Shown: positions 35,620 through 45,268, numbered from the stretch's first letter. The stretch: 64,000 nt of DNA from Bacteroidia bacterium (GCA_030430575.1 JAUIKF010000005.1:1-64000); one strand, 5' to 3'. The notes: a model not told the origin generated them from the sequence alone. A program made the numbers and translations.

Positions 35620-37743
35620 ATGAATACTTATTTCCGTCCAGTTGTAATTTTCTGTTGTCTCTGTGCATTTTTTTCACAGGGCTTGTGGGCATTCCCTTCC
35701 AATATAGATAGCCTGAAACTGGAAGTTCCTAAGATGCGACCCGTTCAAAAAGTCCCTACAATGCTCTTCATCGCAGAGCGCAGTTTGCGGCGGTCCACTG
35801 AAGAGGCGCTCAAATATGCCAACCGTGCCTTGGAATTGGCTTATAGGGAAAATATGGATAGCTCTCTGGTCCAGGCTTATGACATTTTGGGAAAGTGCCA
35901 TTATTTCAATGGAGCTATTTACCAAGCCATTGATTGTTATGAAAAGGGATTGAACATCGCTTACGAGCGCGGGGATCAGCGTCAGATCGCTGTATTACAA
36001 AATGGCCTTGGGGTGGCTTTTAACAAAAAAGGAGAATTCGAAAAGGCGCTAGAGCATTTCTATAAATCGCTCGAAATCATGGAATCGAGTGGCAATGACA
36101 GGATGGCTGCTTCTATTCGCTCCAATATCGGGGCCCTACATAAAGAGATGAAGCAGTACGACGACGCCATCGATAATTATAGCAAAGCACTGGCCGTAAT
36201 GCAGCGATACAAGGACAGAAGGGGTATTAGCCACGTATATAACAACCTTGGTGATGTGTATTCAGAGACCAATGATTATGAAAAAGCCATTAGTTTCTAT
36301 CGAAATTCTCTTTCTCTAAAGCTCGAACTTGGATTCTCCCGATCTGCCATCAATACCCTTTCCAATATGGGCCGCCTGTTTTTGGCTGAGGTCATGTATG
36401 ATAGTGCCGAAGTCTATTTTGACAGGGCACTGGCCATGGCCCAATCAGAGAAAAACCCTTATCTGATTCAAAAAATCTATGAAGGGAAGAGTGAAATATA
36501 CCTAGCCAAAGGAGCCTATGCCCAAGCTCGGATCTCTTATGAAAAAAGCCTTGAAATAGCCCAACTCAATGGAGAGCGTCCTGAAGTGGCTGAGTTGAGT
36601 AAGAAACTAGCGGAGGTCTATGCGCTCTTGGGAAACTACGAGAAGGCGTATCAGCATGAAAAGCTTCACGCAGAATTACGAGATTCGATATATACGGAGG
36701 AAAGCCAGCGTCAGGTAGCTGATATGCAAGCGCGGAGAAAACTTCAGGAAAAAGAGGCAGAAATCAAGAATTTACAACAAGACGAAGCATTTACCCGCCT
36801 CAAACTGACTTTTTCTATTCTGATCTCCATTTTCTTTGTCCTGAGCTTCCTTGCACTCTATGTTAGATTTAAAGAAAAGAAGCGTTCCAATGTATTGCTG
36901 GAAGATAAAAATCACGCGATCAGAGATACCTATGCCCTCCTGGAACGCCGGACGCGGGAAATCTCAGATCAGAACGATTTGCTCAAACAACAAACGGAAG
37001 AGATCCACCACCAAAATGAATTGCTCAAGCAATCCAATTCAGATTTGGAACAATTTGCTTATGTAGCTTCTCATGACTTGCGTGAACCCCTTCGGACGAT
37101 TCGGAGCTATATGCAACTCTTGCAAAAGCGGTATGAGGAGAAGTTGGATGCCAGTGCCAAGGAGTTTATTGATTATGCTGTCAAAGGGGCTTTCCGAATG
37201 GATCAACTGTTGCGTGACTTGCTCGACTATTCTCGAATTGGGCGTACGCGGCTTATCGTTTCCCCTGTACCGCTAGATTCACTGGTAGAAGAGGTATTGC
37301 ATAATCTCTCCAGGCAGATTGATGACAGCAATGCTGTGATCAATGTAGGGAAATTGCCTGTCGTCAATGGACACGAAAGCCAATTGGAACAGCTGTTTCA
37401 AAACTTGCTCAGCAATGCCTTAAAATTCAGTGGCAATAAGCCGCCAGAAATTTCGATTTCGAGTGAAACGAAGGATCATGAAGCTGTGATCTCTATCACA
37501 GACAATGGAATCGGGATTGATGATAGATATCGGGATAAGATTTTCACCATTTTCCAACGCCTACATACTCAAGAAAAATACCAAGGCACAGGTATTGGGC
37601 TTGCTATCTGTAAGCGCGTAGTCCAGCAGCATGGAGGAGAATTGTGGTTTGAATCAGAAATGGGAAAAGGGACCACCTTTTATGTGAGTTTGCCGCTGAC
37701 GGAGCCGGCGCTTGAAACGCCGAAGGCTGGCGCGATCAAATAA
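35620..37743 (+). CDS. TPR-containing sensor histidine kinase
   Basis: A 707-residue membrane sensor kinase starting at the Met that gives a signal (MNTYFRPVVIFCCLCAFFSQGLWA). The periplasmic part (about 40-385) is a row of tetratricopeptide repeats (YEKGLNIAYERGDQRQIAVLQNGLGVAFNKKGEFEKALEHF and so on). One membrane helix (396-415) and a coiled coil (ELLKQSNSDLEQFAYVASHD) follow. The kinase has H box SHDLREPLRTIRSY (about 484), N box NLLSNALKF (594), DNGIGI (627) and GTGIGLAIC (655). The H box type is that of phytochrome-like kinases. No response regulator gene is adjacent. The TPR part probably senses a protein partner. Confidence 0.93.
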   Translation: MNTYFRPVVIFCCLCAFFSQGLWAFPSNIDSLKLEVPKMRPVQKVPTMLFIAERSLRRSTEEALKYANRALELAYRENMDSSLVQAYDILGKCHYFNGAIYQAIDCYEKGLNIAYERGDQRQIAVLQNGLGVAFNKKGEFEKALEHFYKSLEIMESSGNDRMAASIRSNIGALHKEMKQYDDAIDNYSKALAVMQRYKDRRGISHVYNNLGDVYSETNDYEKAISFYRNSLSLKLELGFSRSAINTLSNMGRLFLAEVMYDSAEVYFDRALAMAQSEKNPYLIQKIYEGKSEIYLAKGAYAQARISYEKSLEIAQLNGERPEVAELSKKLAEVYALLGNYEKAYQHEKLHAELRDSIYTEESQRQVADMQARRKLQEKEAEIKNLQQDEAFTRLKLTFSILISIFFVLSFLALYVRFKEKKRSNVLLEDKNHAIRDTYALLERRTREISDQNDLLKQQTEEIHHQNELLKQSNSDLEQFAYVASHDLREPLRTIRSYMQLLQKRYEEKLDASAKEFIDYAVKGAFRMDQLLRDLLDYSRIGRTRLIVSPVPLDSLVEEVLHNLSRQIDDSNAVINVGKLPVVNGHESQLEQLFQNLLSNALKFSGNKPPEISISSETKDHEAVISITDNGIGIDDRYRDKIFTIFQRLHTQEKYQGTGIGLAICKRVVQQHGGELWFESEMGKGTTFYVSLPLTEPALETPKAGAIK

Positions 37744-37754
37744 AAAAATGAAAA

Positions 37755-37783
37755 AAGGGGTGCTTCGGTTAAAAGCGCCCCTT
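37755..37783. terminator. Hairpin after the histidine kinase gene
   Basis: An 11-bp stem with one wobble (37755-37765 with 37773-37783) lies 12 bases after the kinase stop. The T run on the plus strand is short, so strength is uncertain. Confidence 0.55.
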
Positions 37784-38004
37784 CCAGTTAGGTATAAATA
37801 AGAACGGTTGTAGTTTCAGTTATTGAGATGAGCCTTGAGGGGATAAGTCACATTTTTTGAAAAAAAGGAAAATAATTGTTGAGATGAGAATGCCCATTCC
37901 GTCTCATAGGATTGAACAAATAGGAACGATCCTGCAGGTCAGCCTTTTGTATTCGGTCAACAGCCTTTTTTTCTAACAACCCTAATATCAACCCCCCACG
38001 TATC

Positions 38005-41000
38005 ATGAAATCTTTCAAGATTTTCTTATGGATGGCTTGTGCCATGGTGGTACTGCCATGCCTTGCCTCAGCTCAATCGACGCCTACAGCCTCCCAAAAT
38101 CATATTTTGGTCCGTCAGGCGCGCGTCGCTACCCCTAATCAGCAGGCTTTCGCCAGTTTATCCGACCCCGATGAGGTCGTCGAATCCGTGCAATACTTCG
38201 ATGGACTGGGACGCCCTATCCAGACCGTTGAAGTCGCGGCTTCCCCTTCCGAAGCTGACATCGTCAGCTTTCAAGTCTATGACAACCGAGGCCGTGAGTC
38301 AATGAACTACCTGCCCTTTACCCGAGCCAACAACAACGGTAAATTTCGACCCCATGCCCCAAGCGAACAAGCCTTTTTTTACAACCAAACCCAATTTCCC
38401 AACATTCCTCAAAACGACCTCATCAAGCCCTATAGCGAGACCGTCTTTGAGGCTTCTCCCCTCAGTCGCCTCCTAGAACAAGGCGCACCAGGGGAAGATT
38501 GGCAGATCCAGAAGGTAAATGGCCAAAGCATAGGGCTAGGCCATACCACCAAGGCTGCCCTCCAGCGCCCCAACACGGCCGCTGACTTGGTGCTTCATTG
38601 GCGCCCCGACGCGAATGGGACCTGGTTCGCTTCCCAGACTTTTGGTGATGCTTCACAACTGGCAATTTATCCGCCTGGAAGTCTTTTTGTCGATGAAGTG
38701 GCAGATCCTAATGGCAACATTTCCCTTACCTTTTCTGATAAACTAGGCCGGGTAATTCTCAAGCGCAAGCTGGTGGGAAACCCCGCCACCCAAAATCCGC
38801 ACGATGCTTATACCAATACCTACTTCCTCTATGATGACATGGACAATCTGCGATTTGTCCTGCAGCCAGAAGGCTGTACCACGCTTTCCTTAAACAGCCA
38901 GAATTATGTGCTGACACAGGAGCTGCTGGAGCAATATGCGTTTCAATATGTCTATGATGCGCGTCAGCGTGTGGTAGAAAAGCGGATTCCAGGTGCGGAC
39001 TGGGTCTACACTGTTTATGACCCCCTCGACCGTGTAGTTGCTACGCAAGATGGCAAACTGCGCCAGACGAATGATTGGCTATTCACCAAGTATGATGCCC
39101 TGGGCCGGCCTGTCATGACGGGGATTTTCGATAATCCCGCCAATTATGGACGCTCGGATGTGCAATTCCAGCTCAGTCAGGCGTGGAATAATGGGGCTTT
39201 TGCCCTATTTGAAGCGCGAAGCGGAAGTAATTTTGCTACGCAACATGGCTATAGCAATCAGGCGTTTCCCGCTTTGGTGGACATCGTCGAACTGCATTCG
39301 GTGACGTATTTCGACGATTACGACTTCAATCTGGATGGTGCCGCAGATGTTAACTACATTCCCGTAGCAGGCTTTTCTGCTACGCCTACGGACCGTGTGA
39401 GTGGATTGGTCACAGGCGTGAAGGTACGTGTACTGGACCCAGCCCCAGACATGCCAGACTGGCTGATGACGGTCTCATTTTTTGATGAATATGCTAGAGA
39501 ACTACAAACCCAAGCGGGCAATCATTTAAGCGACGGCGCAGGCGATTTTAACCAAGACCTCTCAACTCATGCTTACAACTTTGCAGGCGAAGTCCTCAAA
39601 ACCCAAATCACTCATAACCATAACTTGTCAGGTAGCGGAAAGACTACCGTCCTGAAGTCATTTGTCTATGACCACCGCAGCCGCCTCCTAGAGATGAAGT
39701 ACCAGCTAGACGGCGGTCAAGAGGTGATTTTGAGTGCTTTGGAGTATAATGAATTAGGGCAAATGATTGAGAAAAACCTTCATTCTAAGAATGGAGGTGC
39801 CAATTTCCTGCAATCCCTCGACTACGCCTACAACATCCAAGGCTGGCTCACAGACATCAACGATGTAGATGCGCCCATGGCCCAAGCCCCTTGCAACACA
39901 GGCGGCGGTCGCAGCGGAAGTGGGTCGGGCATTGCCCTCGATAGGGTAGGGGTGGCCCTTCAGACAAAAGGCAGCCCCAATGGCGATATGATGATTGCCA
40001 AGGTATTTGTCAATGAGGAGGTAAATATTACCCAAAACAATCAGCAAGTAACCATTTCCCTCAATCATACAGGCACGCCTTTGAAGCAGCATATTCCTAT
40101 CTCTGGCATGCCAGGGAGTCCATTTATGGATACAGTCTTGGTTGGATTTCCACATTTGCCTATAGACTCTGTCAGTATGCTTTCTGTAGAAAATGCAGTA
40201 GAAACAGCCATTATGACCAAGATGAATACGGCAGGCTTTGCCATTTCAGACCAAGAAGCGGTCAGTCAGGCTTCGACGGGTTTGCTGAAAGCAGATTGGA
40301 ACAGCATCCTCGACGAGGATGACAATCAGGACCTCTTTGCGGAGCGACTGACCTATCAGGGCGATGATGGCAATATGCACGCCGATGCTACCGCCCAATA
40401 CAATGGGAACATCCGTTCCATGCAGATTCGCACCGCAGGCGCCTGCCAAGTCCGTCGCTGGGACTACAGCTACGATGCGCTCAACCGCCTCACCAATGCC
40501 CATTACAAAGCCCGAGACGGCCAAGCAGTGAATAACCCTTGGAACCTTGAAGTAGGCCGTTATTCTACGACAGATTTCACCTACGATTTTAACGGAAATA
40601 TCAAGGGACTTACGCGTTCGGGCAAAACCGGGATGTCAGGAAATATGCCGACCTATGGACAAATCGACGACTTGACCTACACCTATCTAGGCAACCGCCT
40701 AATTGAGGTCAGCGACCTCGTGACGACGACTATTCCTGCTGATATTCAGCAGTTTATTGATGGCGCTACAGCACCCGTGATCAAGACCCTCGAGGCCAGC
40801 CACGAGTACCAATACGATGCCGACGGCAACATCACCGCCGACAAAAACAAAGGCATCGAAGCCATTGCTTACAACTATATGAATAAGCCCACGCTGGTAA
40901 GCATGGACCCCACAAAAACGGTGGCCTATATCTATGCCGCTGATGGTAGCAAGCTGCGCCAGACGGTCACAGACGGCAGCACGGTCACATCCTTTGACTA

Positions 41001-42207
41001 TGTGAATGGCTTCCACTATAAGACCGACAATGGCGGTCAGACCCTACAATTCTTCTCCACAGAAGAAGGCCGTGTGGTCGTAGAACCTACCGCCAAACAC
41101 TTTGAGTACAGCCTCAAAGACCACCTCGGCAATACCCGTGTCAGCCTGCGCGAAAACCCAACCGTCATCGGCGAGCCGATGATGATCCAGGAGAATCACT
41201 ACTATGCTTTCGGCATGTCGATCTCAGACCTCGCCTCCGTCACTGGCCTCCCCAACGACTACCTCTACAACGGCAAAGAACGCCAGGACGAGCTGGGCAT
41301 AGGATGGTACGACTATGGGGCGCGGATGTATGATCCTTCTATAGGAAGGTGGAATGGGGTGGATCCGCTGGCGGAGCAGTATGGCTCCAACAGCCCATAC
41401 AATTACACCCTGAATAATCCAATTCTGCTGGTAGATCCTGACGGGCGAAGTTCTGGTTTTTCTAATGCTGTGAAAGGCTATATCAATGATTATTATAATG
41501 CCAAGCATAAAGAAGACAATAAGGATCGCGCAAAATCATCTGCGGAGGAGCATATTGCTAGACGAAGAGCTAAGAGTGGACCTGTAAGTGGTGGAAGCTC
41601 AGCTAAAGATTCCGGTTCTGCGGGTAGTAAGCAGGACAAGATTGAGGTTAGAAAACAGAGAAAAGAGGAGCGGAGAGCGAGACGTAAGGAGAAGCGCTTG
41701 GCGAAGAGGAAGGGGATTCAGACGGAGCCGACCCAGACATTGCCTATTCATATTGAGTTGCAAAGGACGACGGAGACGGATGTGTCTACTATTGGGCAAT
41801 TTACGGCTACGGGGTCTAATGGGGAGACTGTAACTGGAGAGATATTGGAACCTAGGAAGGGAACACCAGAAGAGACAATTACAGAAAAATCTAAAGTCCG
41901 AGTAAAGGCAGGAACCTACACTTTAGTTAAACATGTTGGCAAAAAATATAAAAATCATTTTCGTCTTGTTGGAGTTCCAGGGAGAACTGGGATTGTAATA
42001 CATGTTGGGAATGATCAACATGACACCGAAGGGTGCTTACTTCCAGGGGAACCTTCCTCCACTCCTAATTTTGTAGGGTATAGTGACAGGACAATTAGAA
42101 AATTAAGAAAACTAGTTGTAGAATCTTCTGGATATAAAAACTTTAGATCAATCCCTGCTGGGACTGTAATAGGTACAATTACTATAACAGATCCGTCAGA
42201 TAATTAA
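38005..42207 (+). CDS. DUF6443/RHS-YD repeat protein with DUF5675-like C-terminal toxin domain
   Basis: A secreted 1400-residue polymorphic-toxin-type protein. A signal peptide (MKSFKIFLWMACAMVVLPCLASAQS) is followed by a DUF6443 region (NHILVRQARVATPNQQ...VQYFDGLGRPIQTVEVAAS). Many YD/RHS repeats form the hollow shell. The RHS core is at about 1060-1145 (DYLYNGKERQDELGIGWYDYGARMYDPSIGRWNGVDPLAE...LVDPDG). Beyond DPDG the tail changes: a Lys/Arg-rich segment (about 1205-1235), then a domain at about 1270-1395. This has VKAGTYTLVKHV and GRTGIVIHVGND..DTEGCLLPG, like DUF5675, with His and Cys as possible catalytic pair. The tail DNA is clearly more AT-rich. Lipoprotein genes follow. Confidence 0.9.
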   Translation: MKSFKIFLWMACAMVVLPCLASAQSTPTASQNHILVRQARVATPNQQAFASLSDPDEVVESVQYFDGLGRPIQTVEVAASPSEADIVSFQVYDNRGRESMNYLPFTRANNNGKFRPHAPSEQAFFYNQTQFPNIPQNDLIKPYSETVFEASPLSRLLEQGAPGEDWQIQKVNGQSIGLGHTTKAALQRPNTAADLVLHWRPDANGTWFASQTFGDASQLAIYPPGSLFVDEVADPNGNISLTFSDKLGRVILKRKLVGNPATQNPHDAYTNTYFLYDDMDNLRFVLQPEGCTTLSLNSQNYVLTQELLEQYAFQYVYDARQRVVEKRIPGADWVYTVYDPLDRVVATQDGKLRQTNDWLFTKYDALGRPVMTGIFDNPANYGRSDVQFQLSQAWNNGAFALFEARSGSNFATQHGYSNQAFPALVDIVELHSVTYFDDYDFNLDGAADVNYIPVAGFSATPTDRVSGLVTGVKVRVLDPAPDMPDWLMTVSFFDEYARELQTQAGNHLSDGAGDFNQDLSTHAYNFAGEVLKTQITHNHNLSGSGKTTVLKSFVYDHRSRLLEMKYQLDGGQEVILSALEYNELGQMIEKNLHSKNGGANFLQSLDYAYNIQGWLTDINDVDAPMAQAPCNTGGGRSGSGSGIALDRVGVALQTKGSPNGDMMIAKVFVNEEVNITQNNQQVTISLNHTGTPLKQHIPISGMPGSPFMDTVLVGFPHLPIDSVSMLSVENAVETAIMTKMNTAGFAISDQEAVSQASTGLLKADWNSILDEDDNQDLFAERLTYQGDDGNMHADATAQYNGNIRSMQIRTAGACQVRRWDYSYDALNRLTNAHYKARDGQAVNNPWNLEVGRYSTTDFTYDFNGNIKGLTRSGKTGMSGNMPTYGQIDDLTYTYLGNRLIEVSDLVTTTIPADIQQFIDGATAPVIKTLEASHEYQYDADGNITADKNKGIEAIAYNYMNKPTLVSMDPTKTVAYIYAADGSKLRQTVTDGSTVTSFDYVNGFHYKTDNGGQTLQFFSTEEGRVVVEPTAKHFEYSLKDHLGNTRVSLRENPTVIGEPMMIQENHYYAFGMSISDLASVTGLPNDYLYNGKERQDELGIGWYDYGARMYDPSIGRWNGVDPLAEQYGSNSPYNYTLNNPILLVDPDGRSSGFSNAVKGYINDYYNAKHKEDNKDRAKSSAEEHIARRRAKSGPVSGGSSAKDSGSAGSKQDKIEVRKQRKEERRARRKEKRLAKRKGIQTEPTQTLPIHIELQRTTETDVSTIGQFTATGSNGETVTGEILEPRKGTPEETITEKSKVRVKAGTYTLVKHVGKKYKNHFRLVGVPGRTGIVIHVGNDQHDTEGCLLPGEPSSTPNFVGYSDRTIRKLRKLVVESSGYKNFRSIPAGTVIGTITITDPSDN

Positions 42208-42215
42208 CAATTATT

Positions 42216-43013
42216 ATGAAAAACTTAAAATTCCCTCAGATGCTAATTGGCATATTCCTTCTGGTAATTACACTCGTTTTTGTGAGTTGCCAACAAAATG
42301 CCTTTTGGTATAAGCTTCAGTCTGATGAGAAAAAAATATTCTCCCAACCATATGGCATCAATGATACGCTCCGTACATTTTTAGAGGAAGGTATTATGTT
42401 TAATGGAATGGTCGACTTAGGGTTTTGTGCAAATGAATTAATCGCCTACCTAGATGAAGATACTACTTATCAAAAAGAGCTTGAAGAAAATATTTGTGCA
42501 ACGTTAAAACCAACAGATGCAAATTTTCCGAAAGAAGGGCGGTATGTTTTTAATAATGAGTATCGTTTTCTCAAAGAGAGATTGTTGAAAGTAGATCCAA
42601 GACTACAGAACCTGGATTCCTATTGCCGATTAATGGCTCAACTGGATACGATGGAAGTTATTCCGATAAAAGATGCTGCAATTATTAACCTTATGCATCA
42701 ATTTGAGCGCGCAGATGGGGTAATGCCTTGGGAGTATTCGGGGATCTATTATTCCCTTTTGGTCCAAAAAGGTAGTGCTTTTATTGATATTATCTGCCAA
42801 GATGAAAAAGCTACGGAGTTATTTACTGAGTGGATAAAGAAAATTGAGCGATATGAGTTTGTAGCCTATGGAGCAGGCAATCTCCCCCCCCAAATCATTG
42901 AGCGACGTCGAGCCTATCTCCTCGAAATTTTGGACAAAGATCTCGATGCCAATGAAGTTAATAAGTTGACTTACAACTCAATCAAGTATGCTAAATTGAG
43001 GTTAATCGAATAA
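42216..43013 (+). CDS. Lipoprotein, candidate immunity protein (paralog A)
   Basis: A 265-residue lipoprotein with signal MKNLKFPQMLIGIFLLVITLVFVSC (lipobox FVSC), starting 8 bases after the RHS stop, so co-transcription is near certain. The mature part is mostly helical: LRTFLEEGIMFNGMVDLGFCANELIAYLDEDTTYQ, MAQLDTMEVIPIKDAAIINLMHQF, YYSLLVQKGSAFIDIICQDEKATELF. It is a clear paralog of the next gene. A periplasmic lipoprotein right after a toxin that seems to act outside the cytoplasm fits an immunity role; this is inference. No family is recognised. Confidence 0.75.
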   Translation: MKNLKFPQMLIGIFLLVITLVFVSCQQNAFWYKLQSDEKKIFSQPYGINDTLRTFLEEGIMFNGMVDLGFCANELIAYLDEDTTYQKELEENICATLKPTDANFPKEGRYVFNNEYRFLKERLLKVDPRLQNLDSYCRLMAQLDTMEVIPIKDAAIINLMHQFERADGVMPWEYSGIYYSLLVQKGSAFIDIICQDEKATELFTEWIKKIERYEFVAYGAGNLPPQIIERRRAYLLEILDKDLDANEVNKLTYNSIKYAKLRLIE

Positions 43014-43018
43014 CCCTC

Positions 43019-43081
43019 GCGCATCCTTATGCGCTGGGCTGGATTTCCGGAATGTGAGTTGGCTCTTCGCGTAATCCGGCC
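43019..43081. repeat. Paired hairpins between lipoprotein paralogs
   Basis: A GCGCAT/ATGCGC hairpin (43019-43034) and a GGCTGGATT/AATCCGGCC hairpin (43037-43081) lie between the stop of paralog A and its terminator. They are far more GC-rich than the genes on either side. Confidence 0.6.
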
Positions 43082-43090
43082 CCACCTACC

Positions 43091-43123
43091 CCCCTTCCAG
43101 CACAGCCTGGAAGGGGATTTTTT
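43091..43123 (+). terminator. Strong terminator after lipoprotein paralog A
   Basis: A perfect 10-bp GC-rich stem (43091-43100 with 43107-43116), a six-base loop and ATTTTTT follow. Confidence 0.95.
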
Positions 43124-43244
43124 ACGCATACTCCACACTTCAGCCCACTTACACGGTTGCATTCATCTCTCTACTTCCAACAAGCGTAATTGCCTCCCAA
43201 TCAAACAGGAATTATCCACACACTTCAATAAACCCAAAACTAGT

Positions 43245-44042
43245 ATGAAAAAGCTCCTTAAAACCTCAGCAACGGTTATGTCATTATTGCTCCTGACGAC
43301 CATTTTTACTTCTAGTTGTCAGCATCATGTCTTTTTGGCCAGTCAGAAAATTATTGAAAAAAAGGTACCTACACCACCCTTTGAAATCACTGATACAATT
43401 CGTGGCTCATTGAAAGATATGATTGATTTTAGGCCTGCTGTAGATTTTGCGTTTTGTCCCAATGAATTGATTGCCTACTTAGCTGAAGATACTGCCCATC
43501 AAAGGATCTTTGAAGAGAACCTTCAGAGCAGGTTGAAACCTACTGGATATAGTACTTTATTCACTGCAAAATTTGTCTACCATAACAGTTTTGCATTTCT
43601 CAAAGACCAATTACAGTATGTCCGTCCAGAACTTCAGTCGGAGGCTGCCTATAAAAGGCTAATGACCCAGTTAGATACAATGATATTTATTCCTCTAAAA
43701 AATTGCGAGATCATTCGTTTGGTTCGTCAATTTGGAAAAACAGGAGGTGCAGGATTCTGGGAGTATTCAGATGTGTACTATGCATTACTGGTTCAGTATG
43801 GAACTGAATTTATTGACATAATAAAACAAGATAAGGAAGCTACTATCTTATTTATGAAATGGATGATTGAGATTGAGCGATATGAATTTACGGCATTTTA
43901 TGGGGGAGAATTTGGCGGTGAGATCATAGAACGAAAAAGGACTTGGTTAATCGAATTATTTGCCAAAGAAATTTACAAAGATGAAATAAGAACATTGACC
44001 TACAACTCAATTCGGTACGCAGAGACAAGTATAGTAGAATAA
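43245..44042 (+). CDS. Lipoprotein, candidate immunity protein (paralog B)
   Basis: A 265-residue lipoprotein, the same length as paralog A, from MKKLLKTSATVMSLLLLTTIFTSSC (lipobox TSSC); the open frame reaches back to 43029 but crosses the terminator. It matches paralog A along its full length: DFAFCPNELIAYLAEDTAHQ, RLMTQLDTMIFIPLKNCEII, WEYSDVYYALLVQYGTEFIDI and IERYEFTAFYGGEFGGEIIERKR, with the closing LTYNSIRYAE. Terminators on both sides show it is a separate unit. It is likely a duplicated or orphan immunity gene. Confidence 0.75.
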   Translation: MKKLLKTSATVMSLLLLTTIFTSSCQHHVFLASQKIIEKKVPTPPFEITDTIRGSLKDMIDFRPAVDFAFCPNELIAYLAEDTAHQRIFEENLQSRLKPTGYSTLFTAKFVYHNSFAFLKDQLQYVRPELQSEAAYKRLMTQLDTMIFIPLKNCEIIRLVRQFGKTGGAGFWEYSDVYYALLVQYGTEFIDIIKQDKEATILFMKWMIEIERYEFTAFYGGEFGGEIIERKRTWLIELFAKEIYKDEIRTLTYNSIRYAETSIVE

Positions 44043-44059
44043 GCAAATATGCTACACTC

Positions 44060-44093
44060 CCTTCCAAGACACCTCCTTTTGGAAGGTTTTTTT
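44060..44093 (+). terminator. Terminator after lipoprotein paralog B
   Basis: An 8-bp stem (44060-44067 with 44079-44086) is followed by seven T residues. Confidence 0.9.
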
Positions 44094-44123
44094 ATCCTGA
44101 ATAATCCAACAAAAATCACCACC

Positions 44124-45155
44124 ATGAAAACCCCAATCTTTCTCCTGGCCTTTCTCTCCATTTTTACAGCCTGTCAAAAACCTGATGCAATAGATCAAGT
44201 CCGAGCAGTTTTTGAAGGGTATCGTGCCAAGGAGCAAGCCTATTTAGCTGCACAGGAAAAACATATCCATCGAGTAAATCAAGGTATCCAAGTGCCTGAA
44301 GTCTCAAAATTGTGGCGGGAGGGACGAGATTATTATGAGGAAGAGGTGTGGAATATCTTTCCGTTTATCCGAACGCAAATCTGTGAAACATCTAACGATG
44401 TCATCTTCGAAGAACTGATCCAATTTTTGCTGGAAAATGAAGGCTCTGCCGATGAAGAGCTTTCCAATATTATTGGCGAAATATTTATCTGTAGGCCAGA
44501 TTTTACCTTAGCCTATATCAATGGTCATCCTAACTACAGATTTCTGATAAGAAAAGTCGACTTCGGCTTCCTAAATATGAAGCCCTATTATCAAGAAACC
44601 GCCGACATTCCGACCTTGAAGCAAAAACTAGACTCTCTGCACGCAGCGCGCCCATTTCGCGACTACACCGTACCGCCTCAGAGGCCCCTTCATGAGATAT
44701 TGGCAGGCATTCCCCTCTATCAAAAGCGCGTTTTGGGTGAAATGGATACCCCCAAAAACTCTTGGCTCATCCTCTCCGCCAAAAGCTGTCAAGACTGCGA
44801 TGAAAACGCCGTCATCTATGTCTTTCCTGTGGAAGATTATGAGGGCGCAGCTGCCCAAAGAACTCAGCGCTACAGCTACCCAGGTAAGATCTTTTTCTAC
44901 GAAAATGATTTCCTCATCTCAGAATCACGCCTGTTCTGGGGGAATTGTCTGGGAGCGCAGAAACAGGAACTTCTATGGTGGCAAAAGGAGCGTGAAGGAG
45001 ATGGCTGGGTGACTTCCTTTTACTCGCTGACTTTGACAGATGAGGGGGTAGTAGAGAAGGAATTAACGTCAGTTGATTTGGAGGATGTGGAGAAACGGCT
45101 GGCCGAGGGTCTTTGTGTGGAGGTCATGCCGAAAGACCAAACGTCTGAACCGTAA
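44124..45155 (+). CDS. Third lipoprotein of the RHS block, unknown
   Basis: A 343-residue lipoprotein from MKTPIFLLAFLSIFTAC (lipobox FTAC); the frame opens earlier but inside the previous terminator. The N-terminal half is helical (IDQVRAVFEGYRAKEQAYLAAQEK). The C-terminal half has CQDCDENAVIYVFPVEDYEG and YPGKIFFYENDFLISESRLFWGNC, a beta-rich domain with four Cys. It is not an evident paralog of the two genes before it, but has the same cell location. It could be another immunity gene or an unrelated accessory. A terminator follows. Confidence 0.65.
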   Translation: MKTPIFLLAFLSIFTACQKPDAIDQVRAVFEGYRAKEQAYLAAQEKHIHRVNQGIQVPEVSKLWREGRDYYEEEVWNIFPFIRTQICETSNDVIFEELIQFLLENEGSADEELSNIIGEIFICRPDFTLAYINGHPNYRFLIRKVDFGFLNMKPYYQETADIPTLKQKLDSLHAARPFRDYTVPPQRPLHEILAGIPLYQKRVLGEMDTPKNSWLILSAKSCQDCDENAVIYVFPVEDYEGAAAQRTQRYSYPGKIFFYENDFLISESRLFWGNCLGAQKQELLWWQKEREGDGWVTSFYSLTLTDEGVVEKELTSVDLEDVEKRLAEGLCVEVMPKDQTSEP

Positions 45156-45180
45156 GGAGAAGATTAGATGGCAAATACTT

Positions 45181-45220
45181 AATGGCAGCTTCGGTGTAAT
45201 AATCGGGGCTGCCATTTTTT
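45181..45220 (+). terminator. Terminator closing the RHS block
   Basis: A perfect 9-bp stem (45181-45189 with 45208-45216) is followed by T residues. Confidence 0.9.
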
Positions 45221-45268
45221 AGGTTTATCGAGGCATTTAGTGGAATGGTAACCTTTCTGCTAATATTC

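Noticed and set aside
43029-43244. N-terminal extension of lipoprotein paralog B
   Set aside because: It crosses a strong terminator and precedes a perfect lipoprotein signal at 43245.
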